Positions 23,875 through 39,922 of a stretch of 64,000 nucleotides of DNA are shown piece by piece. The stretch is taken from positions 123,706 through 187,705 of the forward strand of contig CAJJDN010000180.1 of the NCBI GenBank assembly GCA_905182985.1, read 5' to 3'. Position 1 is the first letter of the stretch. Each line of letters opens with the position of its first letter. Both the position numbers and the translations under genes were made by a program. The stretch is from Paramecium sonneborni. Lineage: Eukaryota; Ciliophora; Oligohymenophorea; Peniculida; Parameciidae. Under the pieces are notes generated by a model. It was given only the letters and a program-made list of their open reading frames with translations, had not been told where the DNA came from and searched no databases.

Positions 23875-24818
23875 ATGTATTAAGCAGAAACAAAATAATA
23901 AAGAAGATTAACATTTTGGAAATGTATGGGAGTTACAACATTTTCATACGCTGTAAGTAAAACTGCAACAGCTCCTTTAGAAAGAATAAAATTAATATTG
24001 TAAGTGAGTCCAATATTAAAATGTGAAGATAAGATTGATAAAACATGGTCAGGAATCAAATAAATATACAAAACATAAGGATTATATTCTTTTTGGAGAG
24101 GGAATAGCCTAAATGTAATAAAGACTATTCCTAATTCTGCAATACGTTTTACTGTATATGATAAATTGAAATAATATGTATTTGAGAATGGATAGAATGA
24201 AAATGTAAGAATAATCATATTAAAAAATAGTATATTAGACAATTTACAAATAGATTAATGTTAGGATTTAGTACAGGTTTATTGAATCAAATAATCAATT
24301 ATCCTCTTGAAGTTCTGCGTATAAAATTAACAGTGGATATGAGTCATTTTAATAAAGCTCGTATGTATTCTGGTATTTTTGATTGTTTGAAGAAGACTCT
24401 AAAAACATAAGGATTCTGTGCATTATATTAAGGATTTGTAATATCTTCTTGTGTAACAATACCATACTTAGGAATAAGTTTTGTTGCACATGATTAATTA
24501 AAGGATCTAATACCTTTACAAAATAATTCAGATTAGATTTGGATTTAATTATCGCAATTTATTGGAATCGGATCTCTTTCAACAATCATAGCCACAGCTT
24601 TAACTTATCCAATAGATACCATACGTAGAAGAATTTAAATTAATGGATCCTTAGGAGTATAGAGAGCTTATATATCGTTTTCTGATTGCGTTAAGAAAAT
24701 GAGGAAAGAAGGATTATTATCTTATTATAGAGGATATTGGATTTCATTAATTAGAATAATACCAGCTGCTTCTATTCAATTTGCATGTTTTGATTATCTA
24801 AAAGAATTATCAACTTGA
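23875..24818 (+). CDS. Mitochondrial carrier family (SLC25) protein
   Basis: Two exons, intron 24205-24230 (26 nt), 305 aa, the normal carrier length. Three repeats each carry the P-x-[DE]-x-x-[KR] signature: APLERIKLILQ, YPLEVLRIKL and YPIDTIRRRIQ. The first repeat ends FWRGNSLNVIKTIPNSAIRF, very like the ATP-Mg/phosphate and ADP/ATP branch. The protein should be an inner-membrane exchanger, probably of adenine nucleotides. It lacks N-terminal EF-hands, so it is not a full calcium-regulated SCaMC. Substrate assignment is inference; the family is secure. Confidence 0.85.
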
Positions 24819-24856
24819 GTTTTGTTTAATTGTTTATTTATAATTGTAAACACACA

Positions 24857-25248
24857 TCAAATGTCATCTTCATCCTCACTTGATAATTTTCTTCTCTTAA
24901 ACTATTTTATTTATTAATATGTATATAATTACAGTCACTTTTGTTTCTTACTTTTTCTATCCTTCAGCTGCTTCTAGTAATTTTATTAATTCATCCTCTG
25001 ATAGTTAATTTGTTATCTTTCCTTACTTTGCCCATTAACATAATTAAACTTCTATCAATTCTGCCTTCTCTGGTTTCACTAATTTGATATTTGCCACTAT
25101 TAATTAAACATTTTATTAACATACATCTTTACTTTGCTTCAGGTGTTAAAATCTAAGTCAAAATAGATTTCTTCACTTCTTCCATTTACTCCTTCTATGC
25201 TTATTATTACTTTAGTTATTCTAATTATTTCTGATCCAATTAATCCAT
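24857..25248 (-). CDS. PDCD5: PDCD5 homologue
   Basis: Three exons on the minus strand, introns 25097-25124 (28 nt) and 24902-24938 (37 nt), 108 aa. The sequence PEAKQRLANIKLVKPEKAEL, then LSEDELIKLLE and the acidic tail KRRKLSSEDEDDI, are the hallmarks of PDCD5, a small three-helix protein. In animals it is linked to apoptosis and to the chaperonin CCT; in archaea and protists its role is less clear. Met at 25248 starts a Gln-rich N-terminal helix. The gene is convergent with the mitochondrial carrier, 38 bp between stops. Confidence 0.85.
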
Positions 25249-25396
25249 TAATTTTATTTAATATTTATTAATATTATTATATTCTCAATCTAATAATCCA
25301 TTATCTATTGTCTTATTCTATCTAATTCACTCCTATGTTTAACTTTTTTCACAATATTATTTTTAATATTATTTTTGTGTTTAAATATTAATTAAA

Positions 25397-26091
25397 ATGG
25401 CAACAACCATGTTTTAATAAAATGAAGCCAATTTCAAAAATAAAGTTGATGAATTCAATAATCTTTATAAATAATATGCACTTACACAAACTAAACAATT
25501 AGTTTTTGAGAAAATGAAACTTGTTTTTGTTTAAGCTGAACAATAAGTAATTTTATTATCAATATAAATTTTCAAGTTCAAATTCATGGAAATCGAATTT
25601 GGATCTTTTACAGATCTTCATTAAAAAGACTTTTCTTTAAATATGAAATCAAACAAATTATTATACGTTGAATGTTAAAAGAAACTAAAAGATTTATAAT
25701 TTGATCTTGATAAACTACCCTTCTCTAATTCTAGTAGTGGCAATAAAAAATAAAACACTTCACAAATAATTGGACTTAATTCAGATCTACATGTTTAAAC
25801 TAAATAATTAGAAACATTAGATTCTCGTCTATTAGAAGCAGAAGATACACAATTATCTATTTTAGATAATTTACGTAATCAAAAAGAAAAATTACTCAAA
25901 GCTATTGAAGATGTATTTCATTCTACTTAATCTTACAGACTAAAGAAATCTAAGTTGGAGTCAATATGACTTAAAGACATGCCACCATGATCAAGAATCG
26001 TCAATCCTATAACAAAGGTATACTCCTATCCTTAATATGCATCTTAACCATTGGAAACATACTTATTTTATATTACAAATTTATTAGTTGA
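25397..26091 (+). CDS. Tail-anchored Qb-type SNARE (Vti1/membrin-like)
   Basis: Three exons, introns 25547-25576 (30 nt) and 25954-25976 (23 nt), 213 aa. The C-terminus has a SNARE motif (LEAEDTQLSILDNLRNQKEK) with a central Gln in NQKEKL aligned to the zero layer. A short basic linker follows, then a single membrane anchor (GILLSLICILTIGNILILYY) four residues from the end. This tail-anchored layout and the Q position fit the Vti1/GOSR2 class, which works in Golgi and endosome fusion. The N-terminal half is helical, as expected for a Habc-type domain. Splicing the last intron is essential: without it the anchor is lost. Confidence 0.7.
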
Positions 26092-26287
26092 ATAAACTAT
26101 TTATATAATTTATAACATTATTATTAATAATATATTTTCAAGTCATTATTAATTATTTTATTTCATTCATCCTATAACACTTGACAACATTTCGTACATC
26201 CAATATCCTCTTACATAACATCTATTCAATTTAAATTAATTCTTTCATTTTTTATATTACCTACACTTAGAATCCATTATATATTGT

Positions 26288-27127
26288 TCAGTTATTTAGA
26301 TAAATTACAAATTAAACCATATTCATCAATCTATCAAAAATGTAATCCATAACAATTTATATCCTCTATTCAAATTGGATTACATCTAAAGTTTTCCATC
26401 TACCAACTACACCATTTGTCTTACTTAAAAATGTATATTTTTTCAATCCAAACAGCGATTTTTATCCAAAATTATTACTTATTATTATCTAATGAATATA
26501 GATAAGTGTGTATCACTACTTCCTGAAATGAGTTAATCCTCTCTCTTAACTTATTTAAAAAGCAAAAAGATCAGTTAATTAAAATATTTTTGTTCCTTAA
26601 ACATTCTTCACACACTCCGTTATAGTATTAGTTTAACAAACTATCCATTTGAACATAAAAACCTTCAATTCCAATCTTATTTACCTGAATTAGTCGTAAA
26701 ATATTTATATAACCTTTTTAGAAATAAATAAAATTATTATTGATTCCTAAATCATTCTTATATTTTATATTTTTATAGCATTAAAAATCAATCCAAAATT
26801 TATTTTTTACTTCATGCTTAAATTTTAAATTCCATATCATTATATATACTTATATATTTACAACAATAAAAAGTAGATCCCATCTATATGTCTAAACAAA
26901 TTATTTCTTCATTTATTTTTAAATTCTCTCTTACTCACAATTTCTAATTTTTTTACTTCATTACTATCTATTTTAAAATGATGATTTCTAAAAGAAATTT
27001 TTTATCATATACTTAATTATCAATATCTTTTTTAAATTTAGAAATTATTCATCGATATTTATGATATCCATAAGAATTACTTAAATGATGGAACATTATA
27101 TCTAAATTGATTATTTTTATATTCCAT
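26288..27127 (-). CDS. Unrecognised minus-strand gene
   Basis: Minus reading gives clear coding blocks: GIEGFYVQMDSLLNQYYNGV and CEECLRNKN (about 26,590-26,680), and LFGLKKYTFLSKTNGVVGRW (about 26,395-26,455), ending at stop complement 26288-26290. The proposed start (ATG complement 27125-27127, MEYKNNQFRYNVPSFK) is less certain because the middle needs several introns I could not place. The plus strand of the same stretch is also open for nearly 200 codons, but its composition is poorer. No family recognised. Confidence 0.4.
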
Positions 27128-27423
27128 ATATATAGGTTAAAATATAAAAAGTTTGATTTGTTATACATTTTTTTAATTTCTTTGGGTGAATATTATTATT
27201 TTTTGCCCACCTTTGACTTTTTTATATTAAAATAAAAATTTTAAATTAAACTGTGCTGCTTAGCATAATAACAATCTGAATTTTGATCTATTATCTGTAT
27301 CAGAGAATTATTGGATAAAGTATTTATAAAAATGTGTAATTAAAGAGAACTAAATTATTACATTTTTATAATATAATATAAATTAGTAATTAAATAAAAT
27401 ATATTTTATATTTAAATATATAT
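27128..27423. other. Intergenic region
   Basis: AT-rich sequence upstream of the duplicated WD40 gene end. Nothing recognised. Confidence 0.35.
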
Positions 27424-27862
27424 ATAATGATAATTTATAATGGCATATATTCAATGAAAATGTAATTTGTAGATAACAACTTAGGTATGATTTTAGTTTG
27501 GAACTCTTGAATTAATAACAACATATTTTCCATTATTAGTAAATACTCCATAAAACTCAGGGTTATCTGATATTTAAACATTTGATATTTGAGTAATATT
27601 ACTATTGATTTCTTATTTGAATGAATAAATTGATTTTTTATGTTTGACAAAAAAGACTTATAGTTTAGTATTATGCATGATAGGAAAGAAATCCTTATCT
27701 TCATTATCTTCTTCACTTAGATTGATTTATTTACTCAATTTTTCTATAAATAAGTCATTTTCAAGTTCAAAAACAGAGATGGATCCATTATAACCTTTAT
27801 TTATCCAAACAAATTATGAATCATTTAAAAATTAAATCCTATATCCAAAATCTTAAATAGAT
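27424..27862. repeat. Direct repeat copy 1, contig overlap before N at 27863
   Basis: 439 bp matching 27864-28302 by eye, offset 440, separated by one N. It holds an orphan copy of the WD40 gene's C-terminus (stop complement 27451-27453). Confidence 0.9.
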
Positions 27863-27863
27863 N

Positions 27864-28302
27864 ATAATGATAATTTATAATGGCATATATTCAATGAAAA
27901 TGTAATTTGTAGATAACAACTTAGGTATGATTTTAGTTTGGAACTCTTGAATTAATAACAACATATTTTCCATTATTAGTAAATACTCCATAAAACTCAG
28001 GGTTATCTGATATTTAAACATTTGATATTTGAGTAATATTACTATTGATTTCTTATTTGAATGAATAAATTGATTTTTTATGTTTGACAAAAAAGACTTA
28101 TAGTTTAGTATTATGCATGATAGGAAAGAAATCCTTATCTTCATTATCTTCTTCACTTAGATTGATTTATTTACTCAATTTTTCTATAAATAAGTCATTT
28201 TCAAGTTCAAAAACAGAGATGGATCCATTATAACCTTTATTTATCCAAACAAATTATGAATCATTTAAAAATTAAATCCTATATCCAAAATCTTAAATAG
28301 AT
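27864..28302. repeat. Direct repeat copy 2 after N at 27863
   Basis: Second copy of the 439-bp block; this one runs on into the body of the WD40 gene, so it is the real gene end. Confidence 0.9.
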
Positions 28303-30074
28303 TATTTAATTTTCTATTTGAAATTCCATAGATTGTTTTTTCCTTTATGCCAAAGATTAATTTATAAATCTTATCCACAAGAAACTAATAATTATTCTGA
28401 AGGATTTAGACTCAATCCTAAAACTAAATTTGTATGATATTCTAAAGCTTGTGCTTATGATAAGGTTTTTGAAGGAAAATCTAATCTCCAAATTCTAATT
28501 GTTTTATCATAACTTCCAGAAAATAAGAAATTTTCATCTTTACTTAGAATAATGCAACTAATAAAATCTGTATGTTCTTAAAAAGATTATGAACATTCCC
28601 ATATTAATAGACTCTTTTCTTTCCATAATTTAATAGTAAAGTCCATGGAACCTGAAACAAAAGAATTTGAATATTAACTAAATAACAAACATGAGATATT
28701 ATCATCATGACCTTCAAATTTATCAATCTCTGTTAATTATCCATCACTAAATAACCATACTTTGATTTCAGATCCAAATCCAGAAATCATTATATTATCT
28801 TCTCTATTAAAAGCAACTGCAAAACATTATTAATTAACACTTTCTTATTCAATATAATTTTTACTCTTTTTAGGAATATTCTATATCTTCTCAAATGTTA
28901 TTGATTTTATATTTTAATGATTCTCCTCATTCTAATCAAATTTATTCAATATCTAATTAATTTAAGATATCAAAAGACAATTATTGTCTTTATAATTTTA
29001 ATTACATTAAACTTTCCTCTCACTTACACTCAACTTTTCAGCAATCTAATTAAATTTCTAATGATTTAATAGATAATTTAACTCTTAAATACTTTTACAT
29101 TATGTATCGTAATTAATCTTTAGTTATTCATTATTTTGATGCAATTTTTCATCAATAGCCTTATTTATATCTTTTCTTATTATCTTTAATTTTTTGTTTT
29201 CATCTTCTACATGTTTTTTGAAATTTTAAAATTCATTCTAAAATTGTCCTTTACATTCTTAATTATAACTCTACCATTTTTGAATGAATTCTTGAACAGT
29301 ATCCCCATTTCTTCTATTACATTTAAAACAAGAAGTTCTTGACTCAATATTCACATCCTTACTTGAATCTACAAATATAATTTCTTAATTATGAATTTCA
29401 CAAATAGGTTTAACAAAATTCTTTATATTACATAAATTGTATACCTTAGAATTGTTTTGAATAATGGAACCATTCTCTACCATTTTCTCTAAATCCATCC
29501 ACTATAATTCAAGTAAACTTTATTAACAGCTTTCATATTTGCTCAAACACTTAAGAGACGTCAATTAGAGTTAAATCTTTTTTGAAAAATCATAATTCAA
29601 TTCATTAATCTAACCAGTTAATTCTAAAAGACTATCCAATTTACTTTCATTTTAAAAATATCTCTCCACCTCAGAATAAATACTATATATAGAATTCTGT
29701 TATTCTAATTCTATTAAAGATTCATGCCATATTTTTATTTTCTCTTCACAATCTTTCAATGTAGAAATCATACTAGTCTTAATAGTATCTATTTATTCTT
29801 TAATTTTCTCAATCAAAACTACATTCTTTAATATTATCATATTTAAATTTTAAGAAAAAGAATTTTGCTATTCTTTTATATTATCCATCAAAGAACTAAA
29901 AGGAATAGTATGTAAACCAATTTAAATACCTTTCCAACATATATCACATAAAAATCTGTCCTCTATTTTATAATTTTATTCAGTAATCACTATTGTGATT
30001 GGTTAGTTGTGATTATTCTTCTTACAATACAATTATTTTTCATTTTCTAACATTTTTGACTTAATTTGCTACAT
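27891..30074 (-). CDS. WD40 repeat protein, second family member
   Basis: ATG complement 30072-30074, stop complement 27891-27893. The N-terminus starts MQQIKSKMLENEKQLYCKKN and includes FLCDICWKGIQIGLHT, a Cys/His cluster like that of the 19862-22031 gene. A coiled coil of about 200 residues follows, then WD40 blades, for example SFVSGSMDFTIKLW. The end reads VFTNNGKYVVINSRVPNQNH. The shared order (Cys/His, coiled coil, propeller) and shared strand suggest duplication of a WD40 gene. An orphan copy of the last part sits upstream of the N and should be ignored. Binding partner unknown. Confidence 0.7.
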
Positions 30075-30166
30075 TATTGATAAATAAAATGTTTAATTCA
30101 ATAATATAGTTATTTTTATTATTAAATTCTAAAAAAAATATATTTATTAATAAATTATAAATAATC

Positions 30167-31845
30167 TCAATAAAAATCATTCTATTCATCCAAAAAATCC
30201 TCTATTTATAAGACTCTTTCCTCTCTACCTAACTTCTAAGTATTTGATTTCTTAACATGCTTTAATTTATTACTATTAACATTTATCTTATTCTTAGTTC
30301 ATTTTATTATTTGATAGTAATATTTTCCAATAAACCTTTTATTTATTAATTTAAAGTAGTCTCCTAAGTGAAACATCCCTTGATTTAGCAACTTAATTTT
30401 TATTTGTAATATTGACTTTTCACTGATGATCTATCTTTTTAGATAAGGTAGATTTATTTTCTTACATATATTTATTTTTTTGAATAAAAGACTCATCTAA
30501 TATTTAATATTTTATTTAATTTATACTAAGATTTTTAGAAGAGTGTTTCTCAATTATTTTTAAATTTTAATAACTCAGTATTATCCATTTGTAATATTAT
30601 CCATTTGTAATTATTTAATTCTGATTTTGAATCTAATCATGTAATTTTGATTAGTATTTCAGATTTTGCAATTTATTTAATTTACTTTTTGAATTAAATT
30701 AAATATCGTTTAGATTCAAGTTTTCTAAGTTTGAATTCTAAATCTGAAATATTGTTTTTAAAGTTCAGTTTGCTTTATAGAATTGAACGAAATGTTATAA
30801 CTAAATCTCTAGAGTATTTAGCATATTTTTTTAATTGTTTAGTAATTCATTCAAATAATTTTTTGCTTCCTATAAAATGCCAATCCTTTCATTTAATCTC
30901 TATTTAAATACTATTCATGTTTTCTTTCATTTTTTTAATATTATCATATTTTTAGTCATTTCTTCCTTAAATTCTTCTTATAAATTTTAAAGAGCCATTT
31001 ATAGATCATAGATTATTTTTCTTCTTTATTTGTTAATCTTTGTAATTTTGTTAATAATTTAGCTTAAAGTTGCTAGTTATCAGAGGTGAATTCTAATAAT
31101 TGAGATTAAAGTGAAGAGTTTTCATATTATAATGGATTCTTCAAAGATATAAGCAATTTGATTTGATCTATCATAATGTTAATCATTTAATGAAATGAAT
31201 TCAATATGTTTATTTTCTAACATTTTAATTTTTTCATTTTATTATTCATGAATAATTTGAGAAAGATATTTTCTACAAAAAATGAGACAGCTAAATATTT
31301 TGATGAATTGATAATGATTATATCTCATTCTACATTCTCACTTTTTGATACTTGAATCTTTTTTATTAATAAAAAGTTCATTATAAGTATTAAATTGAAG
31401 TAAATTGATATAACTATGATTAATGATCAGAAGATTAGATTGATTTATTAATTAGTTATTTTGTTAATTCTTCATTTTCAGTAAGTTTAGATTCAATTTA
31501 ATTCATAATGATAAAATTTGATTATATTTAAAGTTTATATATATACATTAAAATCTTGTTTTTTGATTTCCATTTTACCAAATCATTGTAATTCTATTCA
31601 ATAAGTTTAATGTTCTAAGATTCAAGCATTTTAACTTATTTCATTGAGTTCTTCTTTCTAATTGAATTAGAAATTCTAAATCTTTCTGAATTATTTTCAA
31701 TTGATCTTTATAATTTTATAATTCTTCAACTTTATGAGTCAGTCTATTTGTAAATCTCTTCTATAGATATTTTTTTTTAAAATTATTATCTTTAAGTGAT
31801 TTTTTAATCTTAAGATATATAATAATGGTAAGATATAGGATGACA
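30167..31845 (-). CDS. Unrecognised coiled-coil protein
   Basis: Minus-strand coding blocks run from about 31,845 to the stop complement at 30167-30169. They include VEELQNYKDQLKIIQKDLEF (about 31,650-31,730), DESFIQKNKYMQENKSTLSK (about 30,440-30,500) and the end EERVLQIEDFLDEQNDFY. Lys/Gln/Glu-rich heptads indicate a long coiled coil. Frames change several times, so introns are present but not all placed, and the start is approximate. No family recognised; ciliary or cytoskeletal use would be a guess. Confidence 0.4.
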
Positions 31846-32287
31846 TTTTTTTATTTAATAAGTGGATTAATAAAGTAGAAAGAATATAAAATTAATCAAA
31901 TTCATAATTAGTTTATGAATAGATTAAAGTTTTAAAAAATACAAAATTTGAAAAATTGAAGATAAACTAAAATTAATAAGCTCTCTCATAATCTTCTCAT
32001 ATAATTTCAATAAAAGAAGCAATAGTTTAGAATTTTTCTTATCTACAAATTAATTTAGTATATTAGAAGTGAATTGATGTAATGGCAGTTAAATGAATTT
32101 GATATTAAAATTGATTATGTAATAAGTTTGATATTTAAATTTATTAAGATATCATAATACAGTGTATAAATAATGCTTAAGGACATTAGAATATTAATAT
32201 CTCATATGACGCATTTAAAATGGTCCAATTAAATTTTACTATCTTTCCTCAGGAATTTATTATTTTAAAATACAAGAAGTTTAGAAT
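31846..32287. other. Intergenic region between divergent genes
   Basis: About 440 bp of AT-rich DNA between the coiled-coil gene and the Pumilio gene; presumed to hold both promoters. Nothing else seen. Confidence 0.35.
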
Positions 32288-34309
32288 ATGACTGAGGATA
32301 TTTATCCATTATTTGGATGGGATGACCCTGTTCCAAATGAGTTCAAAGAGATTTTTGAAAAGTTCACAAAGTAAGTATTGAAATGATTATTATAGTTAGT
32401 CAGACTCCAGAAAGTGTAGTAGTACATTAGAAGAATCCTTAAGTATTAGAGTTTTGTATGTTTTTAGTAGTAGATGAGGATTATGAGATAATTGGAAGGA
32501 GCCAAAATGAAAATTCAATATGTCCACTCTGTTATCAAAATGTTTAAATGGGTCATACTCAATTGTACTCCAATCTGCTTTCCTAATACTTTGATGTCCA
32601 TACTTCATGTGCCCTTACTTGCAAACATAAAACAGCATAACTTGCTCTTTTAAATGATTAAATCTAACATGCATAAATAATGGAACGAGTACCAGTAGAC
32701 TATGACTTATTGGATCTCAATGTTAAAGTCTTTGTAGAATTCAAAATATTCCATACTATTGCGTAATAACCCTATTTAAATCTCACACATTCAACTACAC
32801 TTAAATAAAAGAAAAACACATCTATTTTAATAGATTATGCTAATTTGAGAGAATACTTTGGAAAGAGACAAAAACATCTTATTCCTTTGATGTAAGGCAG
32901 AATACAAATTGATATTCATATCATTGATACTAATCTCATGTAAGAAACAAAAAATGTTCATTCATATGAATTCTTTTATAATGCTACCAAAGTTTCTAGC
33001 AATTACATATGTATTGGTTATGATGGTATATGCATTTCTATGTAAAGAGAAGAAGAACTTAATTAATCATTTTTATGTCTACAATCACTACAAATCAACC
33101 TTTCATCTGATATTGCTAAACATCTAACCAAACATTCACCTAAATCATCTCCTATTATTGATTCATTCCTTTTTTCACCAAAAACACGTAATTTCACACC
33201 TTAAGTTGGACCTATTCAATCAAGAGTTCGTTTCTAATCATTTCAATTAGAAGAATAAACACAACCTGATGAATGGACAGAAGATCTCTAAAGTTTTGAT
33301 TAAATACGTGGGAATATTGTCAATTTTGTTAAAACTTAACATGGCAGTCGATTAATCTAAAAACATTTTACTACTTGTACATAAATTGAATTAGATTAAC
33401 TATTATAAGAAATTGGTCCACATATTGGTGATCTTATGATTGATCCTTATGCCAATTATATGTTTGGAAGTCTCAGTTAAAGTTGTGCTCCACATTAAAG
33501 ATTATATATTTTATAAACTGTAACAATTTATATTTTATATAGATCTCTAATCATTTAGTTGATATTGCATGTGATAAAAAAGGTACTCATGCTATTTAAT
33601 CTTTGGTTTCTTTGATATCATCAAAATAAGAAGAAGAAATGGTAGAAAATAGCATTAAAAATCATATCATTAATCTTACTTTGGATAGTTAGGGAACGCA
33701 TCTGATTAAAAAGATTATAGCTAGATTTTCAGAAGATCGTTTAAATTTAATATTTTGCAAATTAATGGACAGATTCATTTAAGTTGTTAATCATCAATTT
33801 GGACTTTGTGTTTTAAAAGATCTTATTACAAAATTCAAAAATAATTAAGAGAAATGCAATTATATTTTAATTAAGATGCGTGATTAATTAGATGAAATAG
33901 TATAAGATCCTTTTGGAAACTATGGTGTATAACATGTTATTGATGTAATTATATCAATTTTAAAATTTAGGTCTATGGAGATTAGAAGTGTAATCCAATT
34001 ATTGATAAAATTTTGTAAAAATTAGTGCAATTATCTATCCATAAATATTCCTCAAATGTTGTTGAAAAATGTATTTTGGAAACTTCTGCTAAAACTCAGA
34101 AACGGTTCATTAAACAATTGTCTTAAGATGTCATATGTTTGGAATTAATGAAAAATAAATTTGGAACCTTTGTTCTATAGAAGGCTCTCTAAGAAGCTGA
34201 AAAATTAGGCGAAGGAGACTTGTTATAATAAGCTCTTTAGCGAAACTTGCCTTCCATTTATGCTCAGAATATTAGGCAAAAGTGGATGGATTACTTATCA
34301 AAGAAGTGA
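32288..34309 (+). CDS. Pumilio/PUF-family RNA-binding protein
   Basis: Five exons; introns 32371-32395, 32443-32467, 33520-33542 and 33945-33970 give 640 aa. The C-terminal 330 residues are PUF repeats, for example GNIVNFVKTQHGSRLIQKHF, DLMIDPYANYMFGSL, DKKGTHAIQSLV, DSQGTHLIKKI and NKFGTFVLQKAL. Each repeat helix carries the polar base-reading residues typical of PUF proteins, which bind mRNA 3' UTRs and repress translation. The N-terminal half has a Cys/His cluster (SICPLCYQNVQMGHTQ, then HTSCALTCKH) that could bind zinc; I do not recall this in standard Pumilio proteins. The start MTEDIYPLFGWDDPVP is well placed. Confidence 0.85.
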
Positions 34310-34392
34310 TTAATTGACCTATTATATATATTAATATTATTGTACATTACAGTATTAAAAACATCATTTATATTTGTATTTTTCTACATTAC

Positions 34393-37619
<3,227 letters not shown>

Positions 37620-38563
37620 TTATATTATCTATATATGTTTTCATTATACAAATAATAACTTTAAAGAAACTCTTAATTATTTTTATCAGATCTTAAATAC
37701 AAATACAGAAACAAGTAATTAAGATGAATATTATTCAAAGTTCTATATGATAAACATAATACTGTTTGATTTATGTAAAAGCAACACAATAAGGATCACT
37801 TTTTAAATTAAAGTAAGAGGTCATGTTAAAATTAACACAAAATATAGTCTTTGTATTGAGATACTATAATTCAAACAAAATATATTATTAGTCAATTCAA
37901 AATATAAGAAATTAATTAACCTATTGAAACTTGTTTAGTGTTGAATGTTGTGTATAATTGAATTAGAAGTATAATAAAAATGATGAAAGTTAAAATATTC
38001 ACAAACATTGAAATCACAAACAAATAGACATAATATTTTAGTAGTATTTTCAAAGAGTAATGTATCAACACTTTTTTCCTCAAAATAAAAATTATTCATT
38101 GTAAAATGATATTTTTATGTTATTTGAAATTAATCTAATCCAGGTATTTGCTCTATGCAAAACTACTGATTCTTGCTTTGGTAATTGAAATCTTTCAGCT
38201 TTAAAGAGTTGATTAATACACATATTCTAAGAGTAAGTTTTTATGTTTTATGTAGACTTGATTTGATAAACTCTGTGATATCCTAATGTATATTTTAAAC
38301 TTTTTTTGTTATTTTTAGAACTGTAAATATTATTTACCAATAAAAATCTATTAGATCGAAATTCATATAATAGGGATAAAAGGTTTTGGATACATTTGAC
38401 TATTATTCAACCATTAATTCATGAGGATGTAAAATTTAATGATATTTTAAAAATTTCGTAATGAATAATATATTATCATTAGATATTCAAAAGAGTTTGT
38501 GATAAGGTCTTAAATAGATTGATAAAAAATATATTGATTAATTATAATAACTAATTTAAAAAT
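37620..38563. other. Intergenic region
   Basis: About 940 bp, AT-rich, between two plus-strand genes. Short open frames exist but none has coding character I trust. Confidence 0.4.
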
Positions 38564-39922
38564 ATGAAATAAGATAATAGTGATGATGATAACAATATCA
38601 TAAAATTTGATGAAGATGACAATGGACAAGATTATTAATAGTAAAAATACCCATAGCAAAAAACAAAAGTAAGAAAAAATTTTTAGGATGATGAGGAAAT
38701 CATTCATGAACCAGGAATGCAATAAATAAATTAAGATGATTAGGGTTTGAATAATATTAGATTAGAAAGACCAAAAACATCTGCATAGGAAATGAAAATA
38801 CAATAGCAAAAGTAGTAGTAAATTTAATTTCATTAAATTTAAAACCCAAATCCTAACAATTTTTAACACTAATCTGAAGAATCACATAGTGATAATGATT
38901 AAAGGGATTAACATAATGAATCATGTGTAAATTTCTAATCAGAGATGGGTGATCCAGTAGATTAAGAAGATGTGAGTTAACAAGTGCATCAAAATTAACC
39001 TTAAACTTTATAATTACAAGCAATATAAGATGATGATCAACAATAATCTTAGTTACAATAATAAAATTAATAACCACCTCTAACATCTTCAAATTAAAGT
39101 TAAGTATCTGTTAATCCATTTCCACAAAAGCTTGAAATTTAATATATACAAGATTAAATGAATAATCCAGATTAAAGAAAATAATTTCTCACAACTCCAT
39201 TAAAATAAGATAGAACTCTATAATGTTATATAAAAAGAGATAAAAGTGGTCTAGCTAGACTCTATCCAGTTTATCATGTTTATACAACAGAAGCAGATGT
39301 CTACTTATTCAGTGCAAAAAAAGTAGTTATGAATACTACATCTAATTATGTCATTTCTATGGATAAGAGAGAATTTTCAACTAGGAAATCTTGTTTCTTG
39401 GGTAAAGTTAGATCTAATTTTCTGGGAACAGAATTCATACTTTGGGATGAAGGCAAGAATTTTAAAAAATGCAAAGACACAAGTTAAATTAGAAGTTAGT
39501 TGGGAATTGTTTATTATGAAAGTCATATTATGTAGAATAAAGGTCCAAGGAAAATGAAAGTATTATTGCCTAAAGTTGGAGATATGAACATACCAAAAAT
39601 ATATTAACCTCTTCGAAGTAATGAAGGGATTTAATTCGATTATCAAAATAATAAGAGAGAATTCATTGAAGAATTTATTAATAAGCCTCCTAGATGGGAT
39701 TAAAAGATGAAAGCTCATGTCCTCAATTTTTATGGAAGAGTAGATCAACCCTCTGTCAAGAATTTTCAATTAGTCAAACCAAGCAATCATTAATTTATTC
39801 ATCTATAATTTGGAAGAGTTGATGATCTGCTCTTCAACCTTGATTTCTGTTATCCCTTATCACCTTTGCAAGCATTCTAAATATGTGTGACATCATTTGA
39901 CTTTAAATTTGCTTGTGAGTGA
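38564..39922 (+). CDS. Tubby-like protein
   Basis: A single 452-aa frame. Residues 1-215 are acidic and Gln-rich, likely disordered. The Tubby domain follows: RTLQCYIKRDKSGLARLYPV at the start, then YVISMDKREFSTRKSCFLGK, KVRSNFLGTEFILWD, KMKVLLPKVG, NFYGRVDQPSVKNFQL, FGRVDDLLFNLDFCYPLSPL and the C-terminal AFQICVTSFDFKFACE. Tubby domains bind PI(4,5)P2; in animals TULP3 carries membrane receptors into cilia with IFT-A. The pocket (KREFSTRKS) is intact by eye. The final Cys-Glu matches the usual ending. A role in ciliary trafficking is inference from the family. Confidence 0.9.

Noticed and set aside
26160..26745. A 195-codon plus-strand open frame
   Set aside because: With one stop codon in AT-rich DNA such frames arise by chance; the minus strand here has better codon pattern and domain-like blocks.
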